Positions 52,014-60,907 of a stretch of 64,000 nucleotides of DNA are shown here, piece by piece. The notes under the pieces are model-generated. The model had not been told where the DNA came from. It searched no databases and saw nothing but the letters and a program-made list of their open reading frames with translations. The stretch is taken from assembly GCA_036387415.1 (NCBI GenBank), contig DASVTU010000033.1, positions 443,607 through 507,606 of the forward strand, given 5' to 3'. The stretch is from DASVTU01 sp036387415. GTDB taxonomy: Bacteria > Acidobacteriota > Blastocatellia > Pyrinomonadales > Pyrinomonadaceae. Numbering within the stretch: position 1 is the first letter of the stretch; every line of letters begins with the position of its first letter. A program made the position numbers and the translations under genes.

Positions 52014-52637
52014 ATGAGAAGTATAGTTAGAAGCTCGCTAAGAGTGGTATTTAGCGGAATATTAATTGTGGCTACCCTTCCATCAACACCCGCAATACGG
52101 TCACAGCAAATAAATCCCCACCAGAAGAGAACACAACCTAAATTAGCTACGGACAGGTCGAAGAATACGGAATGGTACACTTTCAAAGGCCCGGATAATG
52201 ATTTCACTCTTGATTTCCCGGTTAAACCGAAGCGCATTGAAGACGTGCAGGGACCTGTGACCATAATACGGAGATATGGTTTAGTTGCAAAATCAATCTA
52301 CTTCGAGATCAGTTTTCAAGATACAGGAGGGGTGCCAACCAGTTCATACGCTAATGAGTTCAGTCCTAAGTTTGAAGAAACCACGTCACAGATGTTTAGT
52401 GAGGATGGAATCAAGATAGTGCAGCTACGGCGGATGACAAAGGGAAGCTACGAGATGGAGATATTATCTCCGACCTTAAACCGAGAAGATTATTTACATG
52501 GGCTTAGACGGGGCATTATTCGCAACGGGCGGATATACACTATGGGGTGTGGCTCGCTCATTGTTGGGCAAGAGACCGACAGGAATGTGTGTCGCCGCTT
52601 TTTCAACTCATTCCACATAATAGGGCTACCTCAGTAG
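52014..52637 (+). CDS. Exported protein of unknown function
   Basis: This 207-residue protein has a signal peptide (MRSIVRSSLRVVFSGILIVATLPSTPA). A beta-rich domain follows, starting WYTFKGPDNDFTLDFPVKPKRIE, a pattern seen in many acidobacterial exported proteins. Two cysteines in the C-terminal part (MGCGSLIVGQETDRNVCRRFF) may pair. GGAG lies before the ATG. It is an odd passenger for a defence island and may be a host-derived gene. Confidence 0.6.
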   Translation: MRSIVRSSLRVVFSGILIVATLPSTPAIRSQQINPHQKRTQPKLATDRSKNTEWYTFKGPDNDFTLDFPVKPKRIEDVQGPVTIIRRYGLVAKSIYFEISFQDTGGVPTSSYANEFSPKFEETTSQMFSEDGIKIVQLRRMTKGSYEMEILSPTLNREDYLHGLRRGIIRNGRIYTMGCGSLIVGQETDRNVCRRFFNSFHIIGLPQ

Positions 52638-52653
52638 ACGCGAGGTGGGATAG

Positions 52654-53034
52654 ATGGACAACGAAAGTAGTTTGACTCTGCGTGCGAAAGCCATGCTTAC
52701 GTGGAAGCGTGAGCGGCCACTGAAGGAAGCCGCGCGAATAGAGCAGCAAGCGAGGCTGGTGGAAGCCGTACGTCGAAAACTGTTGCAGATGTTTGGCTCG
52801 GAGTACGAGATAAAAGTAGGGATAGTTGGTGAAGAACGCATTACGGCCTCTGTTGAAGAGATACGCTTCAACACCTGCATCTATAATGAAGACGTTATCA
52901 CTATTATTCCTATAGAAAGGTGTCTCTACTGCGGCAGAGATGTGACGCTTGGCAGCGTTGATGATCTTGCCGATTTAGGAAAAGCACTGGAAGAATTAGA
53001 GCAGGGACAGGGACATCAATGCATTCTTGGATAA
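52654..53034 (+). CDS. Unknown soluble protein with a CxxC pair
   Basis: This 126-residue protein has a helical, charged N-terminus (RAKAMLTWKRERPLKEAARIEQQARLVEAVRRKLLQMF) followed by a small beta region and ERCLYCGRDVTLGS with a single CxxC. A final cysteine lies in GHQCILG and might complete a metal site. It starts 16 bp after the preceding gene and is probably co-transcribed with it. Confidence 0.5.
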   Translation: MDNESSLTLRAKAMLTWKRERPLKEAARIEQQARLVEAVRRKLLQMFGSEYEIKVGIVGEERITASVEEIRFNTCIYNEDVITIIPIERCLYCGRDVTLGSVDDLADLGKALEELEQGQGHQCILG

Positions 53035-53437
53035 ATAACCGACTTCAATGAGCAGTAGCAAACTTGAGAGCTATTTCCTCGAATCCCCTGCTGAAATTCC
53101 CATACAGTAATTTGACAAAATCACGCCCCTGAGAGTATATAAGTCAAATTCTCACAACTATTTACAAGCATCGTGAATTAGTGTATAAAAGCGGTTCTAA
53201 GCACTAGGTAGAGACCTTTGTGCCCATAAACGAATTGACCCAAAGCTTGCTTGGATTCGGGCCCTAGTAGCTTCAGGTCAACTGTTGAACTCGCTATTTG
53301 GCGAGGCGGCTTTCGTGTATCCGAATGCCTTTAAGGTCATTCTATTACTATTTCCCGCCTTGTCAAGCACTTTGTCCCCTTGAAAGCTTACGTGGTGAGC
53401 CAATGTGCGCTAAACAGCGCCAGAATTGGAGTTCTTT
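53035..53437. other. Non-coding region before the transposition operon
   Basis: The region is 403 bp without a credible gene. I looked for CRISPR-like direct repeats, tRNA-like folds and transposon ends and saw none. It must contain the promoter for tnsAB-tnsC-tniQ. GGAG (53428-53431) is the ribosome site for tnsAB. Confidence 0.4.
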
Positions 53438-56146
53438 ATGCTTCACAAGGCAGATTTTGATAGCTGGTGCAGGAAACTTAGGTTGTCTAATGAAACTGTA
53501 GCATTGATTGAAAGGATCCGTAACTCACAGCCAGCTCGCGCCGTTCAAAGCTCAAGAGGCAATGTTACGGGGCGATACCCTAGTAGGAAGATGGGTGTGA
53601 CTATTCAATTCGAGAGTCACAAAAACGAACTGGCTTTTATTCATGAATACGAACATGAAAGAGATGTACTGGAATTCTACGACCAACCATTAACTATAAA
53701 ATTGATCTACGAAGCGATTAATAAGCGTCGCTTAGGAGTCTTGCACACTCCTGATTTTTTTCTAATTTGCACTGAAGCAGCTGGATGGGATGAGTGTAAA
53801 ACTGAAGAGCAGCTTATTAAACTTGCCTCTAAAAATCCTAATCGCTATTTCCGAGATTTAGATGGCAGTTGGCGATGCCCACCAGGGGAAGCCTACGCTG
53901 AGCCATTTGGACTTTTCTACCGCGTTCGTTCCTCTAAAGAAATTAACTGGACATATCAGAGGAATATAGAATTTTTCGATGACTTTTACCGTAGCGACAC
54001 CCTAATCGTGACGGCCAATATCCGCACCTATTTACTTGAGGTTGCAACTAGAAACCATAGCATTACGATGGGAGACTTACTTAGGCATACAGAGGGAATT
54101 ACTTGTGATGACATCTACATATTGATTGCCAGAGGCGAATTATATGTAGATCTCTATGAAGCCCCTTTAGCTGAACCTGATAATGTACGAATCTTCCCTA
54201 ACGAAGAAGCAGCCATAGCATATAAGAATCTGATTCAGACTTCCGCACAAACTAGATCGAATGACTTGCCTCTTATTGATGTAGCTGTAGGCAGTCTCAT
54301 TCAATGGGACGGTAGAGGATGGACAGTAATAAATGTCGGTGAAACAACCATTGGCCTTTTAGGGGAAGGACAGTCATTCATAGAAGTACCACTTATAGCC
54401 TTTGAGAAACTTTTCCAAGAAAACCGCATCATAGGTCTGTCAGTTAATGCACCATCAAGTATTCATCCAGAAGTTAAGAGACGGATTGAACAAGCTGACA
54501 CGCCAGCGTATGCAAAAGCCAACCGTCTCCATGAAATTGTTCTCGCTTACATTAATGGGGAGCCGTTGCCTATCAACACAACTATTTCAGGGCGTACGCT
54601 AAGACGTTTAGAAGCAAAGTACCTTAAGGCACAGGAAGCTTATGGCAGTGGCTACATCGGCTTATTACCCCTTCAAAGGAAAGGAAATACTAAAAGTAAG
54701 TTGTCCGATATAACCTTGGCAGCAATCAACGATTTCATTGTAAACCGATACGAAACATGCAAACAGCAGTCTAAATTTGCTGTCTACTCCGCCTTCCGGC
54801 TTTTCTGTGAACAGCGCGGGATTCTTCCTGCCAGCTATAAGACTTTCACTAAAGCCATCAAAATGAGACCTCGTTACGAGCAAACTTTAAAGCGACAAGG
54901 ACACAAAGCGGCATATAGAGACAAAGAATTTTACTGGAACATGACTCCTACAACGCCTCGTCACGGTGAGCGGCCTTTTCATATTGCACATATAGACCAT
55001 ACCGAACTTGATATCGAACTTGTTTGCTCATCGACAGGACAAAATCTCGGTCGGCCATGGGCGACCTTCTTAGTAGATGCTTACTCGCGGCGTATGCTTG
55101 CCGTCACCATAACCTATGATAAGCCAAGCCATCGCTCATGCATGATGATTGTTCGTGAGTGTGTAAGGCGATTCGGAAGACTTCCACAAATTTTCATAAC
55201 AGATGGAGGTCTAGAATTTTCTGATACGTATTTTGAGACCCTTTTAGCAGTCTATAACTGCACGAAGAAGAAGCGGCCTCCATCTGAGAGTCGCTTCGGG
55301 TCTATATGCGAAAGGCTATTTGGGACAACTAACACACGCTTCATTCATAATCTCCAAGGTAACACTCAGATTATGCGTAACGTCCGTCAAGTTACGAAAT
55401 CTGTAAACCCTAAAGAGCACGCAATATGGACGCTGGAAAAGCTTTACTTCTATCTACGCGAATGGTCATACGAGGTATATGACACAATAGAACATCCCGC
55501 GCTCGGTCAATGCCCACGAGATGCTTTCGCCAAAGGCATGTGCAGTACAGGAAGACGTTCCCACCTTTTGATTCGTAATGATAATTTGTTTCGCATATTA
55601 ACATTGCCCACAACTCCCAGAACCACTGCAAAGGTTCAGCCAGGACGAGGCGTTAAAATAAATTACATTTACTACTGGTCTGACGCTTTTCGCCATCCAG
55701 AGGTTGAAGGAAAGCAGGTGCGCGTGCGCTATGATCCGTTCGATATAGGGTCAAGTTTTGCTTACGTGCGAGGGACGTGGATCCAGGGTTACTCAGAAAA
55801 GCATAACACTTTCCATAATCGCTCTATCCATGAGATAGCGATAGCTTCGGATGAGTTACGAAGGAGGCAAACGCGGCACTTCGGCAAGCTTAATATTACT
55901 GCTATTAAACTAGCGCGTTTTTTAGAATCTGTTGAGGGCGAAGAGGTCACTCTGCGTCAGCGAATGACTGATCGAGCAACCCGCAATGTACTAGCTCTAG
56001 TAGACGGAAAGCAGCAGTTAGAGGTAGCTGCGGAAACAACTTCTGAACATAAAGCTGACATATCCAATGATGCCAACCCCTTCTATACAGATCTCACAGA
56101 TCAACCTCAGGAGCCTATGGAGCCAGAGTTGTATGGAGAATTCTAG
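53438..56146 (+). CDS. TnsA-TnsB fusion transposase
   Basis: In this 902-residue protein the N-terminal 230 residues are a TnsA-type endonuclease: FESHKNELAFIHEYE (Glu about 64), HTPDFFLI (Asp about 106) and WDECKTEEQL (Lys about 121) form the PD-(D/E)xK site that cuts the 5' strands. The rest is TnsB/Mu-like: helix-turn-helix regions, then the DDE core with HIDHTELDIE (Asp about 520), FITDGGLEF (Asp about 589) and FGSICERLFG (Glu about 625), followed by a Mu-transposase C-terminal barrel. Having both activities predicts cut-and-paste transposition. Fused TnsAB proteins are known from several Tn7-like lineages. The ATG at 53438 follows GGAG at 6 bp. Confidence 0.92.
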   Translation: MLHKADFDSWCRKLRLSNETVALIERIRNSQPARAVQSSRGNVTGRYPSRKMGVTIQFESHKNELAFIHEYEHERDVLEFYDQPLTIKLIYEAINKRRLGVLHTPDFFLICTEAAGWDECKTEEQLIKLASKNPNRYFRDLDGSWRCPPGEAYAEPFGLFYRVRSSKEINWTYQRNIEFFDDFYRSDTLIVTANIRTYLLEVATRNHSITMGDLLRHTEGITCDDIYILIARGELYVDLYEAPLAEPDNVRIFPNEEAAIAYKNLIQTSAQTRSNDLPLIDVAVGSLIQWDGRGWTVINVGETTIGLLGEGQSFIEVPLIAFEKLFQENRIIGLSVNAPSSIHPEVKRRIEQADTPAYAKANRLHEIVLAYINGEPLPINTTISGRTLRRLEAKYLKAQEAYGSGYIGLLPLQRKGNTKSKLSDITLAAINDFIVNRYETCKQQSKFAVYSAFRLFCEQRGILPASYKTFTKAIKMRPRYEQTLKRQGHKAAYRDKEFYWNMTPTTPRHGERPFHIAHIDHTELDIELVCSSTGQNLGRPWATFLVDAYSRRMLAVTITYDKPSHRSCMMIVRECVRRFGRLPQIFITDGGLEFSDTYFETLLAVYNCTKKKRPPSESRFGSICERLFGTTNTRFIHNLQGNTQIMRNVRQVTKSVNPKEHAIWTLEKLYFYLREWSYEVYDTIEHPALGQCPRDAFAKGMCSTGRRSHLLIRNDNLFRILTLPTTPRTTAKVQPGRGVKINYIYYWSDAFRHPEVEGKQVRVRYDPFDIGSSFAYVRGTWIQGYSEKHNTFHNRSIHEIAIASDELRRRQTRHFGKLNITAIKLARFLESVEGEEVTLRQRMTDRATRNVLALVDGKQQLEVAAETTSEHKADISNDANPFYTDLTDQPQEPMEPELYGEF

Positions 56147-56148
56147 AA

Positions 56149-57351
56149 ATGAGTGACCCTGACCCAAAGAAGTTTGTATCTGAATTATTAAGGAAGTCTA
56201 AGAGGGAGCGACTTGAAGGCTTCAGGGGATACACTGCTAAACATCCCCTGTTGCTAGAGGCTTACGAAGAATTGCGGTGTGCGGTGCGAGATTCCAGCCC
56301 CGGCTCTATTATTTTCATGTACGGACCAACAGGTGTTGGTAAAACCACCATCTTAAATCATTTAAAAAACCATCTGGAAGAGATGAATCTAACTGAGTTA
56401 AAAAACGATTGCGAACGCTTTCCAGTTGTTACCGTACGCCTAAGCACACCTACCTCCGGTAGCTTCGACTGGAAAGACTATTTCAAGCGAACACTATTGG
56501 CACTAGAAGAGCCACTCGTAGATTACAAGCTCGACATAGAACGATGGAATAAACTGTATCGTGTTACGCATGGTGAGAGCGGATGGAACAGGCAGCTAGT
56601 TTCTAATGACCAATCTGGCATTCGCCCAATGCGGTTTGCAGTGGAGCAGACATTGCGCCATCGCCGCCCCTTCGCCATTCTGATAGATGAAGCACAGCAT
56701 TTTGGAGTTACGAGCACGGGAAGAAAACTCCTCGATCAACTGAACACGATAAAGTCGTTAGCAGATGAATCTCAGACAACTCATGTACTCTGCGGCACCT
56801 ATGAACTAATTCCACTGCGGAACTTAAATGGTCAGTTGAGCCGCCGTAGTGTAGATATTCATTTCGGGCGCTACCATGCTGACAGCAAGACACATAAACA
56901 GAATTTCATCAATGCATTATTTACGTTCCAAGAACATTTACCGCTTCCTGAAATCCCAAATTTAGTTTCAAAGTGGGACTATTTCTATGAACGAAGTCTT
57001 GGCTGTGTGGGCGTGCTCAAGGACTGGCTAACCCGCTCTTTAGCATTAGCCTTAGAAGATAACTGCCCCACCCTGAAATTTAAGTTCATAGAGCGCCGTG
57101 CGCTCTCTGTATCAAAATGCACTACGATGTTGCGCGAGACACTTGATGGCGAAAAGGAATTATTAGAAGGAGAAAGAGATCAACTGTCGTTACGAGAGGG
57201 CTTAGGTCTAGGAATAGACACAGTGAATAAAGAACGAGAGAAGTCATCAAGCAATATTGAACCGAGTCCCAACATTAGTCCAACTCAACGCAAGCGTCGT
57301 GTCGGTACTCGCAATCCCGTAAGAGATAAGATCGGAGCGAAGATGGCGTGA
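56149..57351 (+). CDS. tnsC: TnsC-type AAA+ transposition regulator
   Basis: This 400-residue ATPase has Walker A GPTGVGKTT (59-67), Walker B FAILIDEAQH (about 175-184) and a sensor region HVLCGTYELIPLRNLNGQLSRR. It resembles TnsC/TniB, which polymerises on target DNA and links target selection to the transposase. The start lies two bases after the tnsAB stop. A basic C-terminal tail (TQRKRRVGTRNPVRDK) could contact DNA or TnsB. Confidence 0.92.
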   Translation: MSDPDPKKFVSELLRKSKRERLEGFRGYTAKHPLLLEAYEELRCAVRDSSPGSIIFMYGPTGVGKTTILNHLKNHLEEMNLTELKNDCERFPVVTVRLSTPTSGSFDWKDYFKRTLLALEEPLVDYKLDIERWNKLYRVTHGESGWNRQLVSNDQSGIRPMRFAVEQTLRHRRPFAILIDEAQHFGVTSTGRKLLDQLNTIKSLADESQTTHVLCGTYELIPLRNLNGQLSRRSVDIHFGRYHADSKTHKQNFINALFTFQEHLPLPEIPNLVSKWDYFYERSLGCVGVLKDWLTRSLALALEDNCPTLKFKFIERRALSVSKCTTMLRETLDGEKELLEGERDQLSLREGLGLGIDTVNKEREKSSSNIEPSPNISPTQRKRRVGTRNPVRDKIGAKMA

Positions 57352-57354
57352 ATT

Positions 57355-59097
57355 ATGAGCTTCTCCACTCTCAGCAATTCTACTTATCAAACTTATCCAC
57401 ATTGGGATATAGAGTCGCCTCCTTTACCTGCTCGCAGTCGGCTGTTCCGGTTAGAGCCAATCGGCATAGGGACAGCCGAGGTGGAAAGCCTAACCAGCTA
57501 TATTGCCCGGCTTGCTGAAGTTCACTGTGTCTCTCCTCGTAAACTGCTTTGCGAAGAAATTCTCGCCCCGGCAGGAAAGCACACTGCACATTATTCAGCT
57601 TCTCCTCAATTCTCAGGGCAGCAAATCAATAGCATAGGAGGTCTCGCGGAATTAACGACCACTTCATTAGAGCAGTTAACGATGCGGCACGGTCTTCACC
57701 ATATGACGCTGTTAACGTGGAGGAACATTCTTTCCCCACAACAGCTTATAAAATCTAAGAAGGCTTGGTGCGCGGCATGTTATCGGGAGAGAGCAAAAGC
57801 AAATGGCCTGATGTACGATTCACTTATCTGGATGCTCAAGCCAGTCTTAATTTGCCACCGACATCATGAGTATTTATCTCAAGTATGTCCTCACTGTAAT
57901 CGTCATCTTCCTCTTCTCAGTAGATTTTATCGGCCCGGCCACTGCTCTAGATGTCAGCGATGGCTAGGAGTTAAAAACGACTCGAAAACAAAAGGAAGTG
58001 ACAAAGAATTAATATCGACAGAAGAGTTAAAGAAGCAGTTTTCATTCGTAGACCTAATCGGAGAACTTTTATCTGTTTCACCAAGCTTTACATCTAAACC
58101 AACCTGTCAAAGCTTTCGTGTTAACCTCGCTCAATATATTGAAGATAATGCCTGCGGCAGCATTAATTTGTTCTCTGATTATGTCGATATTTGGAGCGGC
58201 TCAATTCGAAGACTAACAAAGGGAGAAACCAAACTCAGTCTTGAGGTGCTATGTCAGCTATGCTTTAAATTAGGCATCTCACCATTTTCGCTATTATCTG
58301 AAAGCGCGAACCCCATAAGAATTGAACAGACTGTTGTTCTATGCCAGCCAAAAGCCACCCGATTAAAGGGCATAGTTCCATGGAATGATGTAAAGGCTTA
58401 TCTGCAAGGAGTATTGAAGGAAACTCCGCCACCATCATTAGAAGCAGTCGCGCGTCGCATGGGATATTATCCGCCAAGAATTAAGAGACATTTCCCTAAG
58501 TTGTGTGACAGGATTGCTACGCGATATTGGAAGTATATGGAAAGTAAGCACCCTTCTCCTAGTGAGGTGCGAAAAGTCCTGCAAAGCGCTCTTAGCGAAC
58601 ACCCACCACCATCTTTACAGTGTATATTAAGGCGCTTGGGATGCCGAGATACAGGTTACTATTACTATCTCAACTACTCGGATTTATGTCTTGCGGTTGC
58701 AGGGCGTTATATGGAATCCCGCAACAAACCGTTCGACAAAATGATCGACGGTAAGCTGTTACAAGATGCGCTTTCCGAGGATCCGCCACCACCATTATCG
58801 GAACTCGCCAAGCGCCTTCACCATAGTCGAGAGTTCGTGCGCCGAAAGTTTCCTGAGCTTTCAAAAGCAATTGTCGCCCGCTACACGCATTATGAAAGTG
58901 CGCTACGAAAAGAAAGAGCCAAACTACTACGACAAACAATTCGGGATGCTGTAAAACATATCACTAATTCAGGTCTATATGTTTCAGCAGCCAGAGTAAA
59001 AGAGTACGTAAAGCTACATCTACATGGCATAGGGCGGGAAGATCTCTTTCAACAAGCCCTTTCCGAGGTAAAAGCTGAGATTGGAATAGTGAAGTAA
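57355..59097 (+). CDS. TniQ/TnsD-type target-selection protein
   Basis: In this 580-residue protein the N-terminal TniQ domain (about 30-200) has ESLTSYIARLAEVHCVSPRKLL. Zinc ligands lie in WCAACYRE, VLICHRHHEYL, VCPHCNRHL and CSRCQRWLG. After a middle region come three similar units of about 50 residues (about 345-395, 403-453, 465-513), each with PPP(S/P)L, a helix-turn-helix-like core and a closing RY. Such repeats are expected to read DNA. The best guess is recognition of the 3' end of dcd, next to which the element sits. It starts three bases after the tnsC stop. Confidence 0.88.
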   Translation: MSFSTLSNSTYQTYPHWDIESPPLPARSRLFRLEPIGIGTAEVESLTSYIARLAEVHCVSPRKLLCEEILAPAGKHTAHYSASPQFSGQQINSIGGLAELTTTSLEQLTMRHGLHHMTLLTWRNILSPQQLIKSKKAWCAACYRERAKANGLMYDSLIWMLKPVLICHRHHEYLSQVCPHCNRHLPLLSRFYRPGHCSRCQRWLGVKNDSKTKGSDKELISTEELKKQFSFVDLIGELLSVSPSFTSKPTCQSFRVNLAQYIEDNACGSINLFSDYVDIWSGSIRRLTKGETKLSLEVLCQLCFKLGISPFSLLSESANPIRIEQTVVLCQPKATRLKGIVPWNDVKAYLQGVLKETPPPSLEAVARRMGYYPPRIKRHFPKLCDRIATRYWKYMESKHPSPSEVRKVLQSALSEHPPPSLQCILRRLGCRDTGYYYYLNYSDLCLAVAGRYMESRNKPFDKMIDGKLLQDALSEDPPPPLSELAKRLHHSREFVRRKFPELSKAIVARYTHYESALRKERAKLLRQTIRDAVKHITNSGLYVSAARVKEYVKLHLHGIGREDLFQQALSEVKAEIGIVK

Positions 59098-59142
59098 CGC
59101 ACTCACCCACAGTAACAAGCCCCAACATTCCGACTTGTACTC

Positions 59143-59189
59143 ACTGGAAGCATAAGTTGTCCGCGTGCTATTGGAAGCATAAGCTGTCC
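59143..59189 (+). repeat. Two internal TnsB-type repeats at the right end
   Basis: Copies lie at 59143-59164 (ACTGGAAGCATAAGTTGTCC...) and 59170-59189 (ATTGGAAGCATAAGCTGTCC). Both face rightwards, opposite to the right terminal repeat, so the last one forms a palindrome with it. Confidence 0.75.
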
Positions 59190-59192
59190 AAA

Positions 59193-59218
59193 GCGGCCAA
59201 CTTATGCTTCCAGTCACA
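59193..59218 (-). repeat. Right terminal inverted repeat
   Basis: Read inwards it begins TGTGACTGGAAGCATAAG and ends GGCCGC, matching the left end at 19 of 26 positions. It is followed directly by the duplicated CACAA. Confidence 0.85.
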
Positions 59219-59223
59219 CACAA
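59219..59223. repeat. Target-site duplication CACAA, right copy
   Basis: It matches 38437-38441. It lies 10 bp before the dcd stop codon on the other strand. Confidence 0.85.
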
Positions 59224-59233
59224 ACCCACCCAC

Positions 59234-60355
59234 TTAGAGTCTTGGTGGTGTTACTCCGTGCTGGCCTTGGTATTTGCCGCCCCTGTCTTTGTAGGACACG
59301 TCACATACCTCATCAGCTTCAAAGAAGATCACTTGTGCGACTCCTTCGTTGGCGTAGATTTTGGCTGGCATGGGTGTGGTGTTTGAAAACTCTAATGTGA
59401 CGTGCCCTTCCCACTCGGGCTCGAAGGGAGTTACGTTGACGATGATTCCGCAGTTGTGGACGAATACCCCTGCCTTGAGGGCAAAGTTTCCTAAGTAGGG
59501 TACGGTTAGACAATAGACATCGTGCTCACCGGAAAGCTGACGCACGCGGGATACTTTATGGATGCCGTGTGCCTTTTGAGGCTGGTGTGTTTTGGTGGAG
59601 CGATGGGGAGTAAAAGCATTTGAGGAGTCTAGGTAACGCGGTTGGGATGTGGCATATAAGGCCACGGATGATGATGACGCAAAATCCGGCTGGTAAATCA
59701 AAGTAGGAGGTAGAGACATGAGGGAGTCGCTGGCTCGCAGGTCGTCGGCTTGAACCATTCGCCCGTCCCAGAGCATGAACTCATGGTCGGGAGTGGCGTA
59801 AATCTGTTCGCCGTTGTCCAAGAGAATTTCAAGCAGCGCATCGCGGCCTATGAAGCGTGGGTTTTCAAGTCGGGTCACAATAACCTGCCCTGACGGGTCA
59901 ACGCTATAGCCTTCAAAGATTTCTCCTTTGTCAGCCCGACGCGCCATCTCCTCTAGAGACAGAGACGCTCGCCCGACGAGCGCCACGCGAGTGTCGCCGC
60001 GAAAGCAACGAGCGTAGGTGCTCTTGCCGAGGCAAATCGTCATCACGTTTCGCGGTATACGAAAGTATTCGACGGTGCGCGCGAGGGCAAAGCTGTTGGG
60101 CGGGATGATGACATGATCGCCCTTCATATCGACGAAACTGTTGGGATCAAAATTCTTCGGATCGACAACCGCGCTGTAGACGTTCGTGAACAGCTTGAAT
60201 TCATCGGCGCAACGGATGTCATAGCCGTAGCTCGAAGTGCCGTAAGAAACCACACGTCGTCCGTCTATCTCCTTCACCTGATTCGGCTCAAACGGCTCAA
60301 TCATGCCGTGGTCAGCGGCCATACGCCGAATCCAACGGTCTGCTTTGATACTCAT
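59234..60355 (-). CDS. dcd: dCTP deaminase interrupted by a mini-intein
   Basis: The 373-codon gene encodes a 188-residue dCTP deaminase (exteins 1-116 and 302-373) that makes dUTP from dCTP. The first extein ends in LGKSTYAR, the conserved Ser/Arg motif. The second begins CGIIVNVTPFEPEWEGHVTLEFSN with the catalytic glutamate. Between them is an intein of 185 residues, so the active site is complete only after splicing. Closing motifs YANEGVAQVIFFEAD and the tail KYQGQHG are typical for Dcd. The stop codon is 15 bp from the transposon end. Confidence 0.92.
   Translation of the reverse strand: MSIKADRWIRRMAADHGMIEPFEPNQVKEIDGRRVVSYGTSSYGYDIRCADEFKLFTNVYSAVVDPKNFDPNSFVDMKGDHVIIPPNSFALARTVEYFRIPRNVMTICLGKSTYARCFRGDTRVALVGRASLSLEEMARRADKGEIFEGYSVDPSGQVIVTRLENPRFIGRDALLEILLDNGEQIYATPDHEFMLWDGRMVQADDLRASDSLMSLPPTLIYQPDFASSSSVALYATSQPRYLDSSNAFTPHRSTKTHQPQKAHGIHKVSRVRQLSGEHDVYCLTVPYLGNFALKAGVFVHNCGIIVNVTPFEPEWEGHVTLEFSNTTPMPAKIYANEGVAQVIFFEADEVCDVSYKDRGGKYQGQHGVTPPRL
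59453..60007 (-). other. Mini-intein in dCTP deaminase
   Basis: Residues 117-301 of the precursor form the intein. It begins CFRGDTRVAL (block A), has YATPDHEFML with the TxxH motif (block B, His 191), then VYCLTVPYLGNFALKAG (block F) and ends VFVHN before Cys302 (block G). There is no LAGLIDADG or other endonuclease domain. The middle (about 225-268) is short and low in conservation, so it is a splicing-only element. Confidence 0.92.
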
Positions 60356-60907
60356 CTAGTTGATTCCAGTTAAGATTTTAAGAGAACGCCGACCGCGCTC
60401 GAACCGCAAGTGGCGGCACAGAATAATGCGGCTCTCTATGCGAAGTCCAGAGAGCAAAGGAGCGTAGAGCGAAACGGAGGGAGTGGCGACGGGGCGGGCG
60501 GTGTGAGGTCGGATTGGGTGCGGTAGAAATTTTTTTGATGGAAGGTATTTTCCGAGTCGTTCGGTGCACTGTTGGGTTGATGGCGGCGTTTGTGTTCGAC
60601 GCTGCCATAAACATCGGATTCGCTCGTCTCTTTCGGGATGATTAGGGCGGGCGAGTAAGGGCGAGTGCGGAGGCTGTCTGAGTGTGGGGAGACGCGGGGC
60701 AGCCTTCCGCTCTCTGCTCTTTGTCGAATCTTCAAGGCTCCGGCGTCGGAATCTCCGACGCGCCGTGAGCGTCAACGAATCCTTCCTGTCAATTTTCCCT
60801 TCAACTGATTTTGACCGCGAACCCGCGTCGCACGAATCCACGGTCTCGCCGTTTCTCTGCTATCCAACAACAGAGCGCGCGGATTTCTACTTTTTTGCGC
60901 GTGGCTT
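60356..60907. other. Non-coding region upstream of dcd
   Basis: The region is 552 bp between dcd and the DUF4097-like gene. It holds a perfect 7-bp stem GCGTCGG/CCGACGC (60743-60749 and 60755-60761). No gene is supported, and frames through the region have no protein-like features. The dcd promoter should lie in its left part. Confidence 0.4.

Larger units (their letters stand above)
38442..59218. mobile_element. Complete Tn7-like transposon with defence-type cargo (20,777 bp)
   Basis: The element is bounded by 26-bp imperfect inverted ends (38442-38467 and 59193-59218, both starting TGTGACT read inwards; 19 of 26 matching) and by the 5-bp duplication CACAA. The transposition module, a TnsA-TnsB fusion, TnsC and a TniQ/TnsD-type protein, is at the right. 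Cargo fills the rest and is visibly AT-richer than the flanks. The right end lies 15 bp past the dcd stop codon, as expected for a TnsD-type element that recognises the 3' end of a conserved gene. There is no TnsE, second TniQ, cas gene or CRISPR array. Confidence 0.92.

Noticed and set aside
53035..59142. CRISPR array or guide-like repeats expected of a CRISPR-associated transposon
   Set aside because: I read the region before tnsAB and the sequence after tniQ for direct repeats with spacers and found only transposase-site repeats. No cas gene is present, so the element is not called a CAST.
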